Positions 16,918-26,415 of a stretch of DNA of 64,000 bases are shown here, piece by piece. Source of the DNA: an uncultured Alphaproteobacteria bacterium (lineage in GTDB: Bacteria > Pseudomonadota > Alphaproteobacteria > Micropepsales > Micropepsaceae). Below the pieces are notes generated by a model that was not told the origin of the DNA, made no database searches, and saw nothing but the letters and a program-made list of their open reading frames with translations. A program made the translations under genes and the position numbers. Location: assembly GCA_903862715.1 (NCBI GenBank), contig CAIOYY010000100.1:22673-86672 (forward strand). Direction: 5' to 3'. Position 1 is the stretch's first letter; each line of letters opens with the position of its first letter.

Positions 16918-17910
16918 ATGGCATTACGCTTAAGTCTTAACGGAGAAAGCCGGGATTTTCCTAGCCCCCTGACCGTGGAGGGGCTTCTTGCCCATCTGAA
17001 GCTGGACCCCGCCAAAGTGGCCGTGGAACGCAATCTCGAAATTGTGCCTCGCTCGACCTACACCACCGCCGGGCTTGATGAGGGCGACCGGCTGGAGATC
17101 GTGCAATTTATCGGGGGCGGCAACACTCCGTCGGCCCCTGTGGATAAGCCGCTGGTCGTGGCCGGGCGCGAACTGCGCTCGCGGCTGATCGTCGGCACCG
17201 GGAAATACAAGGACTATGCGGAAAACGCCGCGGCTCTGGAGGCCTCAGGCGCCGATATGGTCACGGTGGCTTTGCGCCGGGTCAATCTGATGGAGGCGGG
17301 CGCGCCGCGTCTCGTCGATTTCATCGATCCGAAAAAATACATTTATCTCCCCAATACGGCAGGGTGTTTCACAGCCGAGGACGCCTTGCGTACTCTGCGC
17401 CTCGCGCGCGAAGCGGGCGGTTGGACGCTCGTGAAGCTCGAAGTGCTGGGCGACAAGAAAACGCTTTACCCCGATATGATCGAAACGCTGCGCGCGACCG
17501 ACATCCTCGTGAAAGAGGGTTTTCAGGTCATGGTGTATTGCTCGGACGATCCGTTGATGGCCAAGCGTCTTGAGGAGATGGGCGCGGCCGCGATCATGCC
17601 GCTGGCGGCGCCGATCGGTTCGGGCCTCGGCATTCAAAATCCGGTGAATATCCGGCTGATCATCGAGGAAGCGAAAGTGCCGGTGATCGTCGATGCCGGT
17701 GTCGGCACGGCCTCCGACGCGGCGATTGCGATGGAGCTGGGTTGCGACGGCGTGTTGATGAACACGGCTATCGCGGAAGCCAAAAATCCTATCCTGATGG
17801 CACGCGCCATGCGCCTTGCGGTGGAAGCGGGACGGCTTGCCTATCTCGCGGGACGTATGCCGAAGCGACGTTACGCCGACCCCTCCAGCCCGCTGGCAGG
17901 CATGATTTGA
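16918..17910 (+). CDS. thiSG: ThiS-ThiG fusion: sulfur carrier plus thiazole synthase
   Basis: The 330-residue protein joins two thiamine-synthesis proteins. Residues 1-68 are ThiS ([20 protein letters not shown]... ending VQFIGGG), the small sulfur carrier whose C-terminal Gly-Gly is made into a thiocarboxylate. After a short linker ([10 protein letters not shown]), residues about 78-330 are ThiG, which condenses deoxyxylulose phosphate, dehydroglycine and the ThiS sulfur into the thiazole. The Schiff-base lysine is K173 in [38 protein letters not shown] is the phosphate-binding end. ATG 16918 gives the normal ThiS start. No TPP riboswitch (no CTGAGA) is seen upstream. Other thi genes are not in the window. 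Confidence 0.93.
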   Translation: MALRLSLNGESRDFPSPLTVEGLLAHLKLDPAKVAVERNLEIVPRSTYTTAGLDEGDRLEIVQFIGGGNTPSAPVDKPLVVAGRELRSRLIVGTGKYKDYAENAAALEASGADMVTVALRRVNLMEAGAPRLVDFIDPKKYIYLPNTAGCFTAEDALRTLRLAREAGGWTLVKLEVLGDKKTLYPDMIETLRATDILVKEGFQVMVYCSDDPLMAKRLEEMGAAAIMPLAAPIGSGLGIQNPVNIRLIIEEAKVPVIVDAGVGTASDAAIAMELGCDGVLMNTAIAEAKNPILMARAMRLAVEAGRLAYLAGRMPKRRYADPSSPLAGMI

Positions 17911-18422
17911 TCGTCCGCGACGAAAACGAGGAAGACCGTGGCGCCCTCGACGCGCTGCATCGTGCCGCCTTCGGCGGCGGCGATGAAATGGCGCTGGTGC
18001 ACCGTCTTCACGACGAGGATCTGGTGGCGCTTTCGCTGGTTGCGACCATCGGCGGGCACATCGTCGGACATGCATTGTTCAGCAGGCTCGATATGGAGAT
18101 AGACGGCCGCAAAGTGCGGGCGCTCGCGCTCGCGCCTATGGCGGTCGTGCCCTTACGTCAGCGGCAGGGCGTCGGAACGCGCCAGATGGGAGAAAGCCTG
18201 TTGCGGCTGGGAAAGACGAGATACGAAGCGGTGATCGTCGTCGGACACGAAGACTATTATCCGCGTTTCGGATTTTCATCCGAGCTGGCGCGCAAACTGG
18301 CCTCACCCTTTCAGACAGACGCCTTCATGGCGCTGGAATTAAAGGAGGGCGCCCTGGAAGGCGAAAAGGGCAGGGTTATATATCCGCCCGCGTTTGGATT
18401 GGACGGAACGGCTTCGGCTTAG
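17907..18422 (+). CDS. GNAT-family N-acetyltransferase
   Basis: From TTG 17907 the protein has 171 residues. Features are [38 protein letters not shown] and the acetyl-CoA loop [25 protein letters not shown] (the QRQGVG turn), then [13 protein letters not shown]. It resembles the predicted N-acetyltransferase YhbS group; the substrate is unknown. TTG 17907 is preferred because GGCAGG lies about 7 bases before it and it overlaps the thiSG stop (TTGA), indicating translational coupling; the frame is open further upstream, but that would be antiphase with thiSG coding. Its 3' end overlaps the DsbA-like gene by 4 bp. Confidence 0.8.
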   Translation: MIVRDENEEDRGALDALHRAAFGGGDEMALVHRLHDEDLVALSLVATIGGHIVGHALFSRLDMEIDGRKVRALALAPMAVVPLRQRQGVGTRQMGESLLRLGKTRYEAVIVVGHEDYYPRFGFSSELARKLASPFQTDAFMALELKEGALEGEKGRVIYPPAFGLDGTASA

Positions 18423-19183
18423 CCATTGGCTTCGGCGATCTGACTCGCCAGTTCTTCTTCCGTCATCTGTCCGGCGGTGAATTTGCCGTTGATCACGAAG
18501 CTCGGCGTTCCGCCGACATGCAGCGATTCCGCCAAGGCGCGCGAGGCCTCAAGGCTTGCCAGCACCGACGGATCGGACATGTCGGCCTGTAATTGTTCGA
18601 CATTCAGTCCGACGCTTTCCGCGATGGAGAGGATTCGCTCCAGCGGGAGTTCGCCTTGCGTTTCCATCAGCGCGAGATGAAACGGCAAATAGAGACCGGG
18701 CTGCTTGCGCGCCGCGACGGCCGCATGCGCGGCGACCAGCGAATCCTGCGTGAGAATGGGGTATTCTATGAACGCAAAACGCACTTCCGGATGGGCGGCG
18801 ACGACCGCCTTGATCGCGGGCAACGTTGCCTTGCAGAAGCCGCAGCGATAATCGAAAAATTCGGCCACGGTGACTTTCGCATCCGCCGGGCCCTCGACGT
18901 AAGCGACCATCGGATCGACCAGCGCGTCCATGCCGACCGAGGTGAGGGCGGCGTGCCGGGCGGCCTGCTCCTCGGCGTCCCGTTGCTGTAAAAGCGCTGT
19001 CTGCATTTCCATCAGAATTTGCGGATGGGTCACCAGATAGTCATGCACAGAGGCTTCGAACTCAGCGCCGCCCGTGCCTGGATTCTGCTGAAGAAGCGTC
19101 AATCCGCCATAAACGGCGGCGCCGGAAACAATGGCCGCGATGCAAGCCGGCAGCAGCGTCGTTTTCAAAAGAGATTGCGTCAT
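18419..19183 (-). CDS. DsbA-family thiol:disulfide oxidoreductase, periplasmic
   Basis: The 254-residue protein has an N-terminal signal or anchor (LLPACIAAIVSGAAVYGGLTLL), a helical segment (HDYLVTHPQILMEMQTALLQQ, as in Com1-like proteins), and a thioredoxin-fold DsbA domain with the active site C114-G-F-C117 in FFDYRCGFCKATLP. The cis-proline loop is HVGGTPSFVINGKF. It probably forms or shuffles disulfides in secreted proteins. It follows the M48 protease gene by 8 bp, so the two are cotranscribed. In other alphaproteobacteria a DsbA-like gene often precedes aroQ; here thiSG and an acetyltransferase gene lie in between. Confidence 0.93.
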   Translation of the reverse strand: MTQSLLKTTLLPACIAAIVSGAAVYGGLTLLQQNPGTGGAEFEASVHDYLVTHPQILMEMQTALLQQRDAEEQAARHAALTSVGMDALVDPMVAYVEGPADAKVTVAEFFDYRCGFCKATLPAIKAVVAAHPEVRFAFIEYPILTQDSLVAAHAAVAARKQPGLYLPFHLALMETQGELPLERILSIAESVGLNVEQLQADMSDPSVLASLEASRALAESLHVGGTPSFVINGKFTAGQMTEEELASQIAEANG

Positions 19184-19191
19184 TTCGTTTC

Positions 19192-20562
19192 CTAATTGCG
19201 CGCGTTCGGGATTTGCGCCTGCGCGATGGCCATGATGTCGTTAGCACGCTGCCATTCACGGGTACCGCCCGTAAGGCGCTGCTGAGCGCGATAGGCGAAT
19301 TGCATCGCCTCAGGATAGGAGCCGGCAGAGAAATAGCGCTCGGCGGTGGCGAGCTGTGCTTCGCCCTGCAGCCCCAACTGGTTGTAGGCCTTAGCCAGTT
19401 CGTACCAGGCGAAGGGCAGATCGTTTTCCTGCTGCAGCGCGGTTTCCAGTTCTCCGCGCGCTTTCTGCACATTTTCCTCGGTGCCGGTTCCAAGAAGCGC
19501 CGACCCGTAGGCGGTGCGGATCTGCGGTGCGTCCGGCAGAATGGCGACGGCTCTTTCGTAAGGCGCGATACCGTCCGTGATACGACCCATCTCGACATTG
19601 ATCTGGCCATACATTTCCAGGAAGTAGGGATTTTCCGGTTCCTCGGAGAGCAGGCTTTCAATTTCCTGAAAGGCGCGCGCCATGTCGGGCTGACGGAAAT
19701 ACGCCATCGCTCTCGCATAACGCGCCTGTTTCGACGTGTCGCTGATCGGATACTGGCGCAGCGTGACGGTAGGAGAAGTGGTATAGCCGCGGAGCTTCGC
19801 CTTCAACATCTCGAAGGCATATTGCACTTCCGGAGAGTCCGGTTTGTCGGCATAGGGGGAGGCTTCGACAAGCTGTTCCAGCCGGTTGATACGGTCGCGC
19901 GGGGCGGGATGGCTGCGCGCATATTCTTCCTGGCGCTCATAGGAAAGGATCTCTTCGCCTTCAAAGCGGCGGAAGAGGTCGAGCATGCCGCGGCCCGATT
20001 GCTGGGTCGCTTCGAGATAGCGCAGGCCCGCCTGATCGGCGGCGGATTCCTGTACGCGGGTAAACGCGAACAGGCTTCCCATCGCAAATTGCTGGCCGCT
20101 CATCATGATGGCGGCGCCCGCATCGGGCGCGCCAAGCAGCATGACACCAAGACCTGCCGCCATCGACAACAGCATCGGAACGGTTGCGACGCGTACGCCT
20201 TCACGCAGGCGGATCAGATGGCCACCCGCCATGTGGCCGGTTTCATGCGCCAGCACGCCGATCAGCTGATTGGCGCGGTCAGATTCGGTGATGAGGCCGG
20301 TGTGAATGAACATGCGCTGTCCATCGGCCACGAACGCGTTGATCGACGGATCATTGACGATGTGAAGTTTTACCGCCTGAGGATTGAGCCCTGCGACGAC
20401 GAGCAGCGGATCGAGATAGGAACGCAGTACGCGCTCCGTCTCCGTGTCCCGAATGAGCGCCATGTCCTGTGCGCTTGCCGTGCTGACAGGTACGGAAACG
20501 GCGAGCATCGTGGCAGCGACGGCAACCGAAACATGTTTTAATAAAGCGGAATTCCAATTCAA
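19192..20562 (-). CDS. M48-family zinc metalloprotease with TPR tail (BepA-like)
   Basis: The 456-residue protein begins with a Sec signal peptide ending STASA. The M48 zinc site is H106-E-T-G-H110 in GVLAHETGHMAGGH, with the third ligand Glu expected in ESAADQAGLRYLE. SHPAPRDRINRLE follows. The C-terminal half (from about residue 280) is built of TPR helices (ARYARAMAYFRQPDMARAF, PENPYFLEMYGQI, WYELAKAYNQLGLQGEAQLA). The architecture matches BepA/YfgC, which checks outer-membrane protein assembly, so the same role is likely (inference). The start is TTG 20562 with GGGAG 9 bases upstream; no ATG in frame would keep the full signal peptide. Confidence 0.92.
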   Translation of the reverse strand: MNWNSALLKHVSVAVAATMLAVSVPVSTASAQDMALIRDTETERVLRSYLDPLLVVAGLNPQAVKLHIVNDPSINAFVADGQRMFIHTGLITESDRANQLIGVLAHETGHMAGGHLIRLREGVRVATVPMLLSMAAGLGVMLLGAPDAGAAIMMSGQQFAMGSLFAFTRVQESAADQAGLRYLEATQQSGRGMLDLFRRFEGEEILSYERQEEYARSHPAPRDRINRLEQLVEASPYADKPDSPEVQYAFEMLKAKLRGYTTSPTVTLRQYPISDTSKQARYARAMAYFRQPDMARAFQEIESLLSEEPENPYFLEMYGQINVEMGRITDGIAPYERAVAILPDAPQIRTAYGSALLGTGTEENVQKARGELETALQQENDLPFAWYELAKAYNQLGLQGEAQLATAERYFSAGSYPEAMQFAYRAQQRLTGGTREWQRANDIMAIAQAQIPNARN

Positions 20563-20684
20563 ATCCGCATACTCCCGATAACCCCGTTACCCCCGCCCTG
20601 AAGGGGACGGTAGGTGTGCACCAGAACGCCGTCAATCTCGACCCGCATGACGTTGGCGTCATGAATCCGGGGCGGGACTACGCC

Positions 20685-23390
20685 TTAAATGCCAAACCGC
20701 CTTTGCCACCAGCCGCCCTTGCGGTTTTCGCCGGAGGTTTCGGTTTCGGTGGTTTCCGAAGCGGATGTGGATTTGGGCGCTGCGAGTTGCGTGTCGCCGC
20801 GCTCCGCCGGGTTTTCGTCAGGTTTGCTGTCGTCCAAAGACCATTGCGGCGCGGAGGGCGCGTTCGGCGCAATGCCGAGAGCGGCAATGCTTTGCGCCTC
20901 CGGCTCATCTCCGCCCTCAGGCAGTGTCTGCGGCACATCGGAGGAGGACGCATCGCGTGGTGCTTCCATCCCCGTATCATTGTCCCTGCGTCTGCCGCGG
21001 CGCCCACGGCGACGACGGCGGCGCTTGCCGCCTTCTTCTCCGGCAACGCCGCCCAAATTTTCCTGCGTGTTTTCCTGCTCGCCGTCTTCGTGGCCGTCCT
21101 GATCGTCCGCAGCATTCGCCGTTGTATCCGTGCGAATTTCGGCATTCGCGTCGGATGATCCCCCCGACATGGCGACGCCCGATACGTTTTCGCCATAAGT
21201 CTGCGCATTGCGTCCGCGTCCACCGCGACGGCGTCTGCGCTTGCGTTTGCGGCCATTGGCGTCTTCCGCCTGCGGGCGCTGGGTTTCACTGGACGCTGCG
21301 GCGGCAGGCCTTTGCGTCTGTTGTGTCTGCTCCGTATCGTCCTCGGCTTCGACGATGTCCTCCGCTTCCTCCGGCTCGTCTTCCATGACGATTTCGGGCG
21401 TAACGGCAATCTGTTTCGGAGGACGAACCGCGGAGCGTGTACCGGTGCGTTCAATCTCGAACGAACCGCCCGACATATCGTCCTTTGTCTCGAACAGAAC
21501 GACCATGTCGTAGGTCTGTTCGATGCGCAGGATTTCGGCGCGCTTATGATTGAGAGTGTAAATGGCGATCTTGCTTGGTGCGCGGACCAGAACGCTGGCG
21601 ACGGTCAGCTGCTGGCCTTCGTCATCGAGCGAGCGCAGGAGACGCAACGCTGCCGATTCCGTCGAACGGATATAGCCAAGGCCTTCGCAATGTGGGCAGG
21701 CGACGGTCGATCCGGCGAGAACACCGGCGCGCAGACGCTGACGGGACATTTCCAGCAGGCCGAACTGGCTGATCTTGCCGATCTGGATACGCGCACGGTC
21801 GTCGCGCAGCGCATCGCGGATGCGCTTTTCGACATTGCGGTCGTTCTTGCCGTCTTCCATGTCGATGAAGTCGATCACGATAAGACCCGCGAGATCGCGC
21901 AATCGCATCTGGCGGGCGACTTCGTCGGCGGCTTCGAGATTGGTCTTGTAGGCCGTGTCTTCAATCGAGTGTTCGCGCGTCGCCTTGCCCGAATTGACGT
22001 CGATCGAAACCAGCGCCTCGGTCTGGTTGATCACGATGTACCCGCCGGATTTCAGCGTGACGACGGGCGAGAACATCGCGTCGAGCTGCGCTTCGACATG
22101 ATAGCTCTGGAAAAGGGGTAGCGTGTCCTTATAGGGCTTCACGTTTTTCGCGTGGCTCGGCATGAGCATGCGCATGAAGTCTTTGGCGTCACGATAACCG
22201 GCATCGCCATCGACAATGACTTCGGAAATGTCCTTTCCGTAAAGATCGCGTATGGCGCGCTTGATCAGATTGCCTTCCTCATAAACGAGCGAAGGTGCAT
22301 TCGATTTGAGGGTCAGTTCGCGGACCGAATCCCATAGCCGCAACAGATATTCGTAGTCGCGCTTGATCTCGACCTTGGTGCGGTTGGCGCCAGCGGTGCG
22401 GATGATGAGGCCCATTCCCTCCGGAAGCTCAAGCGACTGTGCCGCCGATTTCAGGCGCTTGCGGTCGGTGGCCGAAGTGATCTTGCGTGAAATGCCGCCG
22501 CCGCGCGGGGTGTTGGGCATCAGAACGCAATAGCGCCCGGCGAGCGAAAGATAGGTGGTGAGCGAGGCGCCTTTATTGCCGCGTTCTTCCTTGACGACCT
22601 GAACGAGGATGATCTGCTTGCGGCGGATCACTTCCTGAATTTTGTATTGGCGGCGGCGCGGCGGACGGGCGCTGCGGCGGCGGTTGTCGCGCTGCGCGGG
22701 CGCGCCGGTGTTTTCGGTCAGAACTTCCGATGGCGCCGGGGCGGCGGCGTTCTCGTCGAGGCCCTGGCTCTCGCCACTGGAATCGGTCTCGCCGTCTTCG
22801 TCGCTGTCGCTCTCATCGTCGCCTTCGGAAGGCGAAGCGTCTTCGTCTTCGTCATTCTCCTCGGCCGTGTGGTCATGCGTTTCGTCATGCCCGTGATCGT
22901 GCGAATGGTCGTGATCGTGATCATGCGCGTGATCGTGATCCGCGTGTTCGTCACTTTCCGAAGCGGAGCCGGAACCCGTATAGTCACCGGACTCGCTGCC
23001 CTCGGAGGCGAGCATTTCGCCGGAGCTTTCCCCATCGGTCTTTTCGGTGAGCGATGCAGGCGCGGGGGTGACACCGTCGAGATCGTCGTCTTCCGCCATC
23101 AGGCGGCGGGACTGATCGGCCAGCAGCGCCATGCGATCAGCGACAGGGATCTGATAATAGTCGGGATGGATTTCCGAGAAGGCGAGAAAGCCCTGACGGT
23201 TACCGCCATATTCGACGAACGCCGCCTGCAGCGAAGGCTCTACGCGCGTGATCTTGGCGAGATAGATATTGCCTTTAAGGGGGCGGCGGCTCGCGGATTC
23301 GAAATCGAATTCGTCTACCTTGTTGCCGTCGAGAACGACGACCCGGGTTTCTTCCGGGTGACTTGAATCAATAAGCATGCGCTTGGACAT
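20685..23390 (-). CDS. rne: Ribonuclease E/G
   Basis: This 901-residue endoribonuclease starts mRNA decay and processes stable RNA. The N-terminus (MSKRMLIDSSHPEETRVVVLDG, KGNIYLAKITRVEPSLQAAFVEYGGNRQGFLAF) is the start of the S1 domain. A long acidic insertion (residues about 90-255) splits it and carries a striking His/Asp stretch at about 147-176. The S1 domain resumes at QIILVQVVKEERGNKGASLTTYLSLAGRY. The catalytic DNase I-like domain holds LIVIDFIDMED with the Mg-binding Asp, and the Zn-link is CPHCEGLGYIRS. The last 250 residues are disordered, Glu- and Arg-rich (RKRKRRRRRGGRGRN), probably a degradosome scaffold. The M48 gene follows after 122 bp. Confidence 0.95.
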   Translation of the reverse strand: MSKRMLIDSSHPEETRVVVLDGNKVDEFDFESASRRPLKGNIYLAKITRVEPSLQAAFVEYGGNRQGFLAFSEIHPDYYQIPVADRMALLADQSRRLMAEDDDLDGVTPAPASLTEKTDGESSGEMLASEGSESGDYTGSGSASESDEHADHDHAHDHDHDHSHDHGHDETHDHTAEENDEDEDASPSEGDDESDSDEDGETDSSGESQGLDENAAAPAPSEVLTENTGAPAQRDNRRRSARPPRRRQYKIQEVIRRKQIILVQVVKEERGNKGASLTTYLSLAGRYCVLMPNTPRGGGISRKITSATDRKRLKSAAQSLELPEGMGLIIRTAGANRTKVEIKRDYEYLLRLWDSVRELTLKSNAPSLVYEEGNLIKRAIRDLYGKDISEVIVDGDAGYRDAKDFMRMLMPSHAKNVKPYKDTLPLFQSYHVEAQLDAMFSPVVTLKSGGYIVINQTEALVSIDVNSGKATREHSIEDTAYKTNLEAADEVARQMRLRDLAGLIVIDFIDMEDGKNDRNVEKRIRDALRDDRARIQIGKISQFGLLEMSRQRLRAGVLAGSTVACPHCEGLGYIRSTESAALRLLRSLDDEGQQLTVASVLVRAPSKIAIYTLNHKRAEILRIEQTYDMVVLFETKDDMSGGSFEIERTGTRSAVRPPKQIAVTPEIVMEDEPEEAEDIVEAEDDTEQTQQTQRPAAAASSETQRPQAEDANGRKRKRRRRRGGRGRNAQTYGENVSGVAMSGGSSDANAEIRTDTTANAADDQDGHEDGEQENTQENLGGVAGEEGGKRRRRRRGRRGRRRDNDTGMEAPRDASSSDVPQTLPEGGDEPEAQSIAALGIAPNAPSAPQWSLDDSKPDENPAERGDTQLAAPKSTSASETTETETSGENRKGGWWQRRFGI

Positions 23391-23985
23391 GAATGTCTCC
23401 GTGCGACCCGGTCCGGCGCTAAATGCAAAGAAACGCGCAGTGTCCTGCGCGCGCGCTCAACGAACCGAAGGGGCCGCGATGTCTGTGATTGGGCGTGGGG
23501 CTGACGCGGCAACGCGCGCGGAAGGCGTGAACCTTGCGTGTCTCGTCCGAACTCGCGAATAACGTCCCTGCCAGCCATTTCGTTTTATGCCGATGCCGGC
23601 GGGCGCTCGAACGCGACCCCGTCTGCAACCGGCGGTATCCTCTGGGCCGAAACGCGAGCGATGGATCGGCATCGCGCTGCGGTCATCGAGTTTTCCGGGC
23701 CCGGGGCACACGAAAAACCCTATCTTGCCCCCCGGACGGCGCGCCTTGGCGACTCGTGTCCGCGGGACAGTGCCGAAACTTGTATTGGCGCTTTGCCTTT
23801 ACGGCAAGCGGTTTACCCCTTCGGGGGGCGCCAGGCCCCAGCAGATGGGAGGCCACGCCTTGCCTGCCTTTTGCCGGCCTTGGCCGGGGGGGAAGGGGTC
23901 GCCATGACAGCATCTCTTTATAAGTGTCTGTTACAAAATACATTTCTCGTAGTTGCCCCTCCAGAAGGAGGGGCGGTCATGTTTT
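23391..23985 (-). other. Gene-free region upstream of rne, probable structured leader
   Basis: About 595 bp between the rne start and the remnant gene, with no credible protein on either strand. On the minus strand two hairpins stand close together: CCCC-GAA-GGGG (23816-23826) and a CGCTTGCC/GGCAAAGCG stem (23789-23810). A further stem (GCCCCTCC/GGAGGGGC, 23955-23974) may end transcription of the remnant gene, although its T-run is poor. A long structured 5' leader is known to mediate rne autoregulation in enterobacteria; its presence here is inference. Confidence 0.45.
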
Positions 23986-26116
23986 CTAGGGCTGAAAGGC
24001 CTGCCGGAAGAAGTTCAGGGCGGTCCTGAGATAATTGTGCTGCTGGGGGGTGAGGGACTGGCCGATCGCAAAGGCCCATACCGTATAGGGCGCGGTCCCC
24101 TAAACATCGGCCCGCCCCAGGAGCGTTACGACGGAATCGTGATGGGCAACGGCGGGCATGGCAGCCGTTCCGAGAAGGTTGCCGTCCTTGAAATGCTCGA
24201 GAAGGGTCGCCGAATTGCGCCGTTGTACGGCATGAACGCCGGGCGCAGAGGCCACCGGCTCGGGGAAATTGGCGGCCACGCCGCTGGCGATGCGGGCCGT
24301 GTGCGCGTCGGCAGGGGTCGTGTTGCGAACCACCAGCGATAGCCCGGCATTGCCGCAGACATTGCGATTGCTCCGGACATCATTGCCGTCCACCGCCACC
24401 ATCAGCATGCAATCGCTCGCGGGTAGATCATCGGCGACCGGATTATAGCCGGTACTCAGTTTCTGGCCGTCGGCGGTGGCCCGGTACCCGGAGAAGGGAA
24501 TGAATTCGGGTGCGCCCGTTGCCGTCAGCACGCGCGATGGGAACCGCCAATCGACAGATGCCATGGCAGCGTCGGCAGCATGGAGAAGATTGAGCGCGCG
24601 AAGCTTGGGCCAGATGTCCCGGAATTTCAGGTCGCGCACCAGAAAGTCCATCGCCACGCCCTGCGTTTGATTGAGTGGCATGGACGCTGCCGCGATGACC
24701 GCGTCGGCATCGGGCTCGTGGCCGACGGTCAAGGCCATGCCTTCGAGATTGAAGCAATTTTCAATGGCGACGTCGCCGTTGAAAATATCGGTGCGTTCCC
24801 CGTCGAATGCCACCCTGAAATCCTCGGCCAGCATCGTGCCGCCCCGCGCCTCGCCCATAGCATAGCCCCGGTGTGCGTTGCCGGGAGCCGTGCCGCAATT
24901 CACGAAGGCTGGGCGGGTTACGAGAACCGGGCCACCGGAATAAGAGCGGATCATGGAATCGCGCGTCATGTGATCGCCGCTATAGCGCCAATCCTCAAAG
25001 CGGTTGCCGTCCAGTGCCGCGTTTTGCGTCATGAGGATCATCGGCACGTCGGTACGGGTGCCAGCCTCGAAAATATTGTTGCGGATGGTACTATGACAGC
25101 GGCTGTTTCCCTTGAAGGTCAGGAGTGAGCCTTCGGAACCGGCTTCGCCTGTGGTCAATCCGCGTGCGTCCGCGCCGCAATTTGCGACGAAATTGTTTTC
25201 GAACCGCACGCTCGATTTGGCATAGACGCCATTGCTGTCGACATGTCCGGCGGTATTCAGAACATTGCGCACGATGTTGTTTCGGATGACGGCTTCTGCC
25301 GTTTCGCGCACATCGATGCCAACGCCGCTATTGGTGTTGGCCTGTGTACCCGACGCCGTCACATTGTCGATGCGGTTGTGTTCGATGTGGACACCGAGAT
25401 TCCTCGTGAAGTTGGGGCTGTTGTCGACCGTCGATCCAACCCACAATGCCGTCCCTACGTGATTACCGCGCAACGTGCCCTGATTGAGACCGCTGATGCG
25501 GTTTTGATAAATATGGATATCGTCGAAGCGATCCGACCATACGCAAGCAAAACCCGCGCAGCCGGAAAGCGAGCGGTTCCGGGCGATATGGATGTCGCTC
25601 ACCCGATGATATTGCGACATGAAAACGATGGGCAGCACACAGCCGAATTCGCAATCGAGGATGCGAATGCCGGAAATGTCACTGTCATGCTGGAGCGCGG
25701 TCGAACCTGCGCGCTCCGCCCCTTCGAGATCGGCGGAGCGCCATTCGCCATTCACGATCAGATTGCCGCCGCGATCCACATAGGCGAAGGCAAGGCTTGG
25801 CGTCTCAACACGGATATACTGAACGGTGATGTCGTTCGCGCTAAAATAGAGGATGCAGGGACCGGTCGCGGTGCGCAGGACAGGTCGCGTATTACCATAG
25901 CCATAGATCGATGTGTGAAGGCGTCGCCGTCCGACACCGGTGACATCATAAAGGCCGGAGGCGATTTTCCCTGGACGCATTTCTGACTGCATCGCATCGA
26001 GCCATGCGGGGATCGACGGATAGTCCCCCGCGTCGAGCGCATCGGTCGGAATCTGCGCGCCGGAAGGATCGTAAGGCGGCAGCGCCAGTCAGGAGGAGCG
26101 TACGTCGTGAAAGCAT
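23986..26116 (-). pseudogene. Tat-exported beta-helix repeat protein, broken by a frameshift and an in-frame stop
   Basis: The largest open piece, 24100-25992, encodes a right-handed parallel beta-helix (repeats such as ISGIRILDCEFG, DIHIYQNRISGL, AVIRNNIVRNV, STIRNNIFEAG). Upstream in the same frame, coding-like sequence continues (QIPTDALDAGDYPSIPAWLDA) to about 26075. There a one-base shift separates it from ATG 26116, whose frame gives a Tat-like signal MLSRRTLLLTGAAA. Deleting one T at about 26072-26076 joins them. At the other end, a TAG at 24100-24102 is followed in frame by 37 sensible codons (PYTVWAFAIGQSLTPQQHNY, NFFRQAFQP) to TAG 23986-23988. The layout resembles the TAT-translocated repeat proteins of alphaproteobacteria (TIGR03808-like). 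Two lesions suggest decay, unless they are sequencing errors. Confidence 0.75.
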
Positions 26117-26415
26117 GTCAAAACCCACCACGACCTCAACGCGAGCCTGTGCGCTTGGGTTGCTGCTTTCTGGTCGTCGTTATGAAGGGCAGGTTAAGCG
26201 CTGCTGCCGGAGCGGGCATCGATCAAACGGGCAACCTGCAATGGGCCCACGGAAAGGGCATTTCACGCCCTCGGGTTCTGCTTTTTCCTATTTTCCGGAT
26301 GAAGCGTGGCTGCGCTTGTTGGCCGGAAGCCTATCGCAAAAAACAACTTCCAGGCGCAGGACGGGTGGGCGGATTTGTTTGCAACGAAGTATAAAGGGTT
26401 AGGCCCGAATTTATC
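26117..26415. other. Intergenic region between the remnant gene and amiC
   Basis: About 300 bp with divergent flanks. No recognisable gene is seen. A 37-codon frame, GTG 26306 to TGA 26417-26419, ends inside the amiC GTG (GTGA overlap) and could be a leader peptide, but nothing beyond the overlap supports it. The amiC promoter should lie here. Confidence 0.4.

Noticed and set aside
19213..20541. A 442-codon plus-strand frame opposite the M48 protease gene
   Set aside because: Antisense shadow; Arg/Gly-rich with no family likeness.
23538..24029. A 163-codon plus-strand frame upstream of rne
   Set aside because: No signal, domain or ribosome-binding site, and it runs across hairpins and into the remnant gene on the other strand.
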